Assembly (NCBI GenBank): GCA_001564275.1
Contig: LKND01000003.1
Span: forward strand, 1 to 64,000
From: Natrialbaceae archaeon Tc-Br11_E2g14
GTDB lineage: Archaea; Halobacteriota; Halobacteria; Halobacteriales; Natrialbaceae
DNA: 64,000 nt
Reading direction: 5' to 3'
Below, piece after piece: positions 60,948 through 64,000 of this stretch (the first letter of the stretch is position 1; each line of letters begins with the position of its first letter). The position numbers were made by a program, and so were the translations under genes. The notes under the pieces are model-generated. The model did not search any database. It was not told the origin of the DNA and worked only from the letters and a program-made list of their open reading frames with translations.

Positions 60948-61658
60948 ATGGGCCGACGTGGGCCGAAACAGGAACTCGCCGAAAAGATCGCTGGGGAGAT
61001 CACCCTGAGCAACGAACCCGGGGCAACCCTCCGGAAGTGGCGCACCGACTTCGACATCTCTCAGACTGATCTCGCCGCCGAACTCGAGGTCTCCTCCTCG
61101 GTGATCTCCGATTACGAGAGTGGCCGCCGGGAGAGCCCAGGCATCGGTGTCGTGAGCAGACTCGTCGACGGCTTGCTCGTCATCGACGAACGCCGTGGCG
61201 GGGACCGCATCCGCCAGTACGGACGCGTCCTCTCGGCGGGGTTCGAAAGCGACGTCGTCTACGACCTCCGGGAGTACGCGACCACCTACCCGCTCGCCGA
61301 CCTCTACGAGCGCCTGGAGGCGACCGAACTCTCCCCGGGGGCGAACGACGAGATCAGCGGCCACACCGTCATCAACAGTATCGAGGCTATCACCAGACTC
61401 TCGAGCGAGGAGTTCTTTCGCCTCTACGGCCAGAGTACCAACCGCGTGCTGGTCTTCACCGGCGTGACCCGCGGCGAGTCACCACTGGTCGCGCTGCGGG
61501 TCGTCAATCCGACGCCAAACGCCGTCATCCTCCACGGCCTCGAACCCGAGGACTGCTGGGATCACGCCGCCGACCTGGCACGGATCGACGGCTACTCGCT
61601 CGCGGTGTCGACCCAGCCCCTCGAGGACATGCTCGAGCAGTTGTCGTCGATCGAGTGA
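60948..61658 (+). CDS. XRE-type transcriptional regulator with archaeal C-terminal domain
   Basis: 236 residues from the ATG at 60948. A helix-turn-helix of the XRE type is at about 28-75 (RKWRTDFDISQTDLAAELEV, then SSSVISDYESGRRESPG). The C-terminal 130 residues (YPLADLYERLEATELSPGAN, then RVLVFTGVTRGESPLVALRV) match the archaeal COG1395-like regulator. It is divergent from the membrane hydrolase gene. The ligand and targets are unknown. The start sits after a non-coding, GC-rich leader. Confidence 0.82.
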   Translation: MGRRGPKQELAEKIAGEITLSNEPGATLRKWRTDFDISQTDLAAELEVSSSVISDYESGRRESPGIGVVSRLVDGLLVIDERRGGDRIRQYGRVLSAGFESDVVYDLREYATTYPLADLYERLEATELSPGANDEISGHTVINSIEAITRLSSEEFFRLYGQSTNRVLVFTGVTRGESPLVALRVVNPTPNAVILHGLEPEDCWDHAADLARIDGYSLAVSTQPLEDMLEQLSSIE

Positions 61659-61693
61659 TCGTGAACGTGGGTCCGATCCTCCACGTCCTGACT

Positions 61694-62776
61694 CTACCCT
61701 GCCTGCAACCGCACGGACTCACAGAGTGCCTGCACACCCTGCTCCTCGAGCACGCGTCGCTGGGCCTCGGCACCGCTCTCGCGTTCGTAGACCCGCTTGA
61801 TTCCGTCGATCCCCAGTCGGTCACACTCCCGGTCGACGACCTCGCCGAGGGTGACGGTTCCCTCGAGCTCCCGGTCGATGAACGACGCGTCGTGGCCGTG
61901 ACGGATCGCTCGCCACTTGTTCTCGTCGAGGAGTTCCCGCCGATGTCGGTGGCCGGTGGTCCCGTCCTCGTAGGATTCGGCAAGCGCCTCCACGAGGGCG
62001 TGCGTGTACTCCACGAAAGCCATCACGATGTCAGGGTCTGCCTGGCCGTCCGGTGTTCGAACCTCGACGGTGCCGTGACCGGTATGGGGACGGACGTCGA
62101 ACCAGAGCTCCCCACGATCCTCGATCGATCGACTCTCGAGCATCCGGCGTTCGAACCTGTCGAACGCGTCGAAATCCGCAAACGAGGTTGGCATTCCCGT
62201 GTTCGGCAACCCCTCGAAGATCTTTGCCCGGGCAGACTGTAACCCGGTGTCGAACCCGTCCCAGAAGGGGGAGTTCGCCGATAATGCGAGCATGATCGGC
62301 ACGTACCACCGGAGTTCATTGGCGATCCAGACGGCCTTGTCGGCGTCGTCGACCCCGACGTGGACGTGGACACCCGCCGTCGTGTTTCGGTGTTGGGTGT
62401 ACTGGATCCGGTCGAGCTGTGAGCGATAGCGTGGTTTTTCGGCGTGCTCGAGGTCGCGCCACCGAGCCAGCGGGTGCAACCCCGCAGCCGCGACCTCGTA
62501 GCCGTGTGCGTTGGCGTGTTCGAGGAGCGCACCCCGAACGGACAGCAGGGCGTCTTCGGCCGCCGCGAGCGATTCGATACGTGGCGTCTGCGTCTCGATG
62601 ACGCACTTGAACAGTTCGTGGTCAAGCCGATCCTCGAGCAGTTCCGGCGGGTCGTGTTCGTACACCAGTTGGTCGGTCCCGCTCGTCGGCCGACCGGTCT
62701 CGTCGACGACGAAACACTCCTCCTCGATCCCCAGCGTGCCCATTCGCGTAAACGCCTCGCGCGACCCGCGTTCCAT
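61694..62776 (-). CDS. gshA: Glutamate-cysteine ligase (haloarchaeal GshA)
   Basis: 360 residues, GCS2/YbdK-type carboxylate-amine ligase. It opens with [13 protein letters not shown] (the EEE nucleotide/metal motif) and has [35 protein letters not shown] and [16 protein letters not shown]. Haloarchaea use gamma-glutamylcysteine as their main thiol, and this enzyme makes it from glutamate and cysteine with ATP. A TATA element CTATTTAC lies about 29 nt before the ATG at 62776, fitting a leaderless message. It converges on the XRE gene with a 35-bp gap. Confidence 0.9.
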   Translation of the reverse strand: MERGSREAFTRMGTLGIEEECFVVDETGRPTSGTDQLVYEHDPPELLEDRLDHELFKCVIETQTPRIESLAAAEDALLSVRGALLEHANAHGYEVAAAGLHPLARWRDLEHAEKPRYRSQLDRIQYTQHRNTTAGVHVHVGVDDADKAVWIANELRWYVPIMLALSANSPFWDGFDTGLQSARAKIFEGLPNTGMPTSFADFDAFDRFERRMLESRSIEDRGELWFDVRPHTGHGTVEVRTPDGQADPDIVMAFVEYTHALVEALAESYEDGTTGHRHRRELLDENKWRAIRHGHDASFIDRELEGTVTLGEVVDRECDRLGIDGIKRVYERESGAEAQRRVLEEQGVQALCESVRLQAG

Positions 62777-62860
62777 CGCTCGGGCATTGAGCGTCCGGTG
62801 GTAAATAGGGACCGGAGTCGGCAGGCCACTGCGTGGCCGGAACAGTCGGTCCCAGAGCGG

Positions 62861-63517
62861 TCAGTCCACGCGTGGGCAGGCCACGACGGCCAGATGATCG
62901 TCGTGATGGGGCTCGAGACGGGTGGCTTCGAGGATCTCGTACTCCCGCTCGAGTGTGGCCTTCACGTCCTCAAACACGGCTTCGGGATCGGCCGTGACGT
63001 CCTCGCTTCGAGCCTTCACCGCCAGCAGGAGCCGACCGTCGTCGGCGAGAAACTGTCGGTTTCGGTTCGCGACTGCGGCCTGCCCACGGGTCGCGACGTC
63101 CTGGATCAGGACGTCGACGTCGGCCTCGACGACGTGGGCGTACGTCGCCGGTCTGCGGGCATCCTTGAGCAAGGGAAAGAGCCGTGGACGGGACTCGGCG
63201 ACCGAGAGCAGGTCACGGGTCGGCCGCGGAGCGAACTCGACGGCGTAGGTCGGACCGGCAAAGTCGGCGACGTGGCTGACGGTCGTTCCGCTCGCCGCGC
63301 CGAGATAGAGGACCACCTCACCGCCCTCGAGTCCGGTGTCCATGCCCACCTCGAGCATGGCCCCGAGTTTCGACCGGCTGGGGTCCCAGGCGCGCCACTC
63401 GCCGTCGGTTGGCTCGCCGTAGACTGGTTCGCCGCGGGTGGCGAGGCGGTCGACGCCGTCGATGGGACGACGTTCGACCCCCTCGGGAAGCGTTGGGTCG
63501 ACGGTGTCGGAGGTCAT
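62861..63517 (-). CDS. flpA: Fibrillarin-like rRNA/tRNA 2'-O-methyltransferase
   Basis: 218 residues. The SAM-binding motif is VVLYLGAASGTTVSHVADF. The catalytic region has PTYAVEFAPRPTRDLLSVAE, IQDVATRGQAAVANRN and LAVKARSEDVTADPEAVFED. Fibrillarin is the methyltransferase of the C/D-box RNP, guided by C/D RNAs with Nop5 and L7Ae. The ATG at 63517 overlaps the nop5 stop by one base; a GTG three bases upstream is an alternative. The two are co-transcribed and their products form a heterodimer. Confidence 0.96.
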   Translation of the reverse strand: MTSDTVDPTLPEGVERRPIDGVDRLATRGEPVYGEPTDGEWRAWDPSRSKLGAMLEVGMDTGLEGGEVVLYLGAASGTTVSHVADFAGPTYAVEFAPRPTRDLLSVAESRPRLFPLLKDARRPATYAHVVEADVDVLIQDVATRGQAAVANRNRQFLADDGRLLLAVKARSEDVTADPEAVFEDVKATLEREYEILEATRLEPHHDDHLAVVACPRVD

Positions 63518-64000
63518 CACTGGCCACCTCCGTGCGTGTCGCCTTCAGTGTGACCGTCGCTCTCGGTGTCGTCGGCTGGGCTCGATCCGTCGTCTTCAGC
63601 CGTCGCTCGAGCCCGGATCGTCTCGAGCCGATCGGCGAATTCGGCCTCGAGTTCGGGGCGGCGGTCACCCGAGTAGTGGTCGATCCGTGCCGCGATGGCG
63701 AGTTTTCCCGCGAGCGCGCGAGCGGCGGAGCCACGGTCGGCCATGCGCGTGCCACGAACGGCCTCGTGGGTGAAGATGACACCGTGTTTGGGGGAGCTGG
63801 CGTGGCCCCGAAGGTGGGCGAACAGGGCCTCCTCGGCACCCAGCACCTGTACTGTCCCGGAGGGCTTCTTCGCGAGCGACTCGAGTCCGCCCGCGAGCGA
63901 GATGAGTCGGGCCGCCAGTTGCGGGCCGGCCAGCGCCGCGAGATTCGGTGCGACGATCGGTGCCTGGCGATCGACGTGGGCTTCGAGGGCGTCCGCTTCG
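63517..64000 (-). CDS. nop5: C/D-box RNP protein Nop5/Nop56-58 (partial)
   Basis: The gene runs off the right edge; about 160 C-terminal residues are present. The Nop domain reads APNLAALAGPQLAARLISLA, then GGLESLAKKPSGTVQVLGAE and FAHLRGHASSPKHGVIF. A helical charged tail follows, ending with an Asp/Glu/His/Gly-rich segment (DTESDGHTEGDTHGGGQ). It bridges fibrillarin, L7Ae and the guide RNA. Its stop overlaps the flpA start. Confidence 0.95.
   Translation of the reverse strand, partial: EADALEAHVDRQAPIVAPNLAALAGPQLAARLISLAGGLESLAKKPSGTVQVLGAEEALFAHLRGHASSPKHGVIFTHEAVRGTRMADRGSAARALAGKLAIAARIDHYSGDRRPELEAEFADRLETIRARATAEDDGSSPADDTESDGHTEGDTHGGGQ

Overview
The window is chromosomal DNA of a halophilic archaeon. 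The predicted proteins are very acidic, the DNA is GC-rich with constant CTCGAG Leu-Glu codon pairs, lipoproteins carry twin-arginine plus lipobox signals, and most single-gene promoters place a TATA element 25-30 nt upstream of the start codon, the spacing expected of leaderless haloarchaeal transcripts. The gene families (DUF7344-type, DUF7519-type, RdfA, gamma-glutamylcysteine ligase, TRASH-AsnC) are haloarchaeal. A Natrialbaceae-like genus is my best guess, but that is inference.

Layout. 1-9000: the end of pelota, then an RND exporter/TrmB-regulator operon and a second RND exporter; the first exporter has an extreme tandem-repeat coiled coil with repeated N-glycosylation sequons. 9000-16950: housekeeping and stress genes (MBL hydrolase, PhoU, an FNR-like reductase, TRASH-AsnC regulator, peroxiredoxin, UspA) separated by palindromic repeats. 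17000-34000: an accessory catabolic island. It holds a TctCBA tripartite carboxylate transporter, two isocitrate-lyase/PEP-mutase superfamily proteins, an MmgE/PrpD protein, a glutaryl-CoA-dehydrogenase-like acyl-CoA dehydrogenase next to a CaiB CoA-transferase, an IclR regulator, LeuC/LeuD-like hydro-lyase subunits, a metal-dependent amidohydrolase, a stand-alone Rieske ferredoxin, a second CaiB transferase and an MFS permease. I read this as a carboxylate-degradation module whose substrate is not known to me, and it is the strongest candidate here for an undescribed system. 34300-37300: a cell-shape pair, an archaea-specific SMC-related protein and RdfA. 37400-44500: cupin, UspA, PP-loop protein, S9 peptidase, a lipoprotein and a frameshifted gene. 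44650-51060: a conserved translation/transcription cluster (tRNA-Ser, S13, S4, S11, RpoD, tRNA-Leu, L18e, L13, S9, RpoN, RpoK, enolase, S2). 51400-58800: two divergently oriented copies of a DUF4129-DUF58-DUF7519 cassette. 58870-64000: MoaA, a membrane hydrolase, an XRE regulator, glutamate-cysteine ligase, and the fibrillarin/Nop5 pair of the C/D-box RNP.

Two repeat families run through the intergenic regions. Family A is an ~81-bp near-perfect palindrome with ends TGATACGG/CCGTATCA. I find seven copies, two of them in tandem, and in three copies the last base of the palindrome is the first base of a gene's stop codon. Family B is an 84-120 bp MITE-like element with terminal inverted repeats starting TAGTAGCCA; I find three copies. 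There are also solo IS200/IS605-type palindromes and a duplicated tRNA-Leu 3' end.
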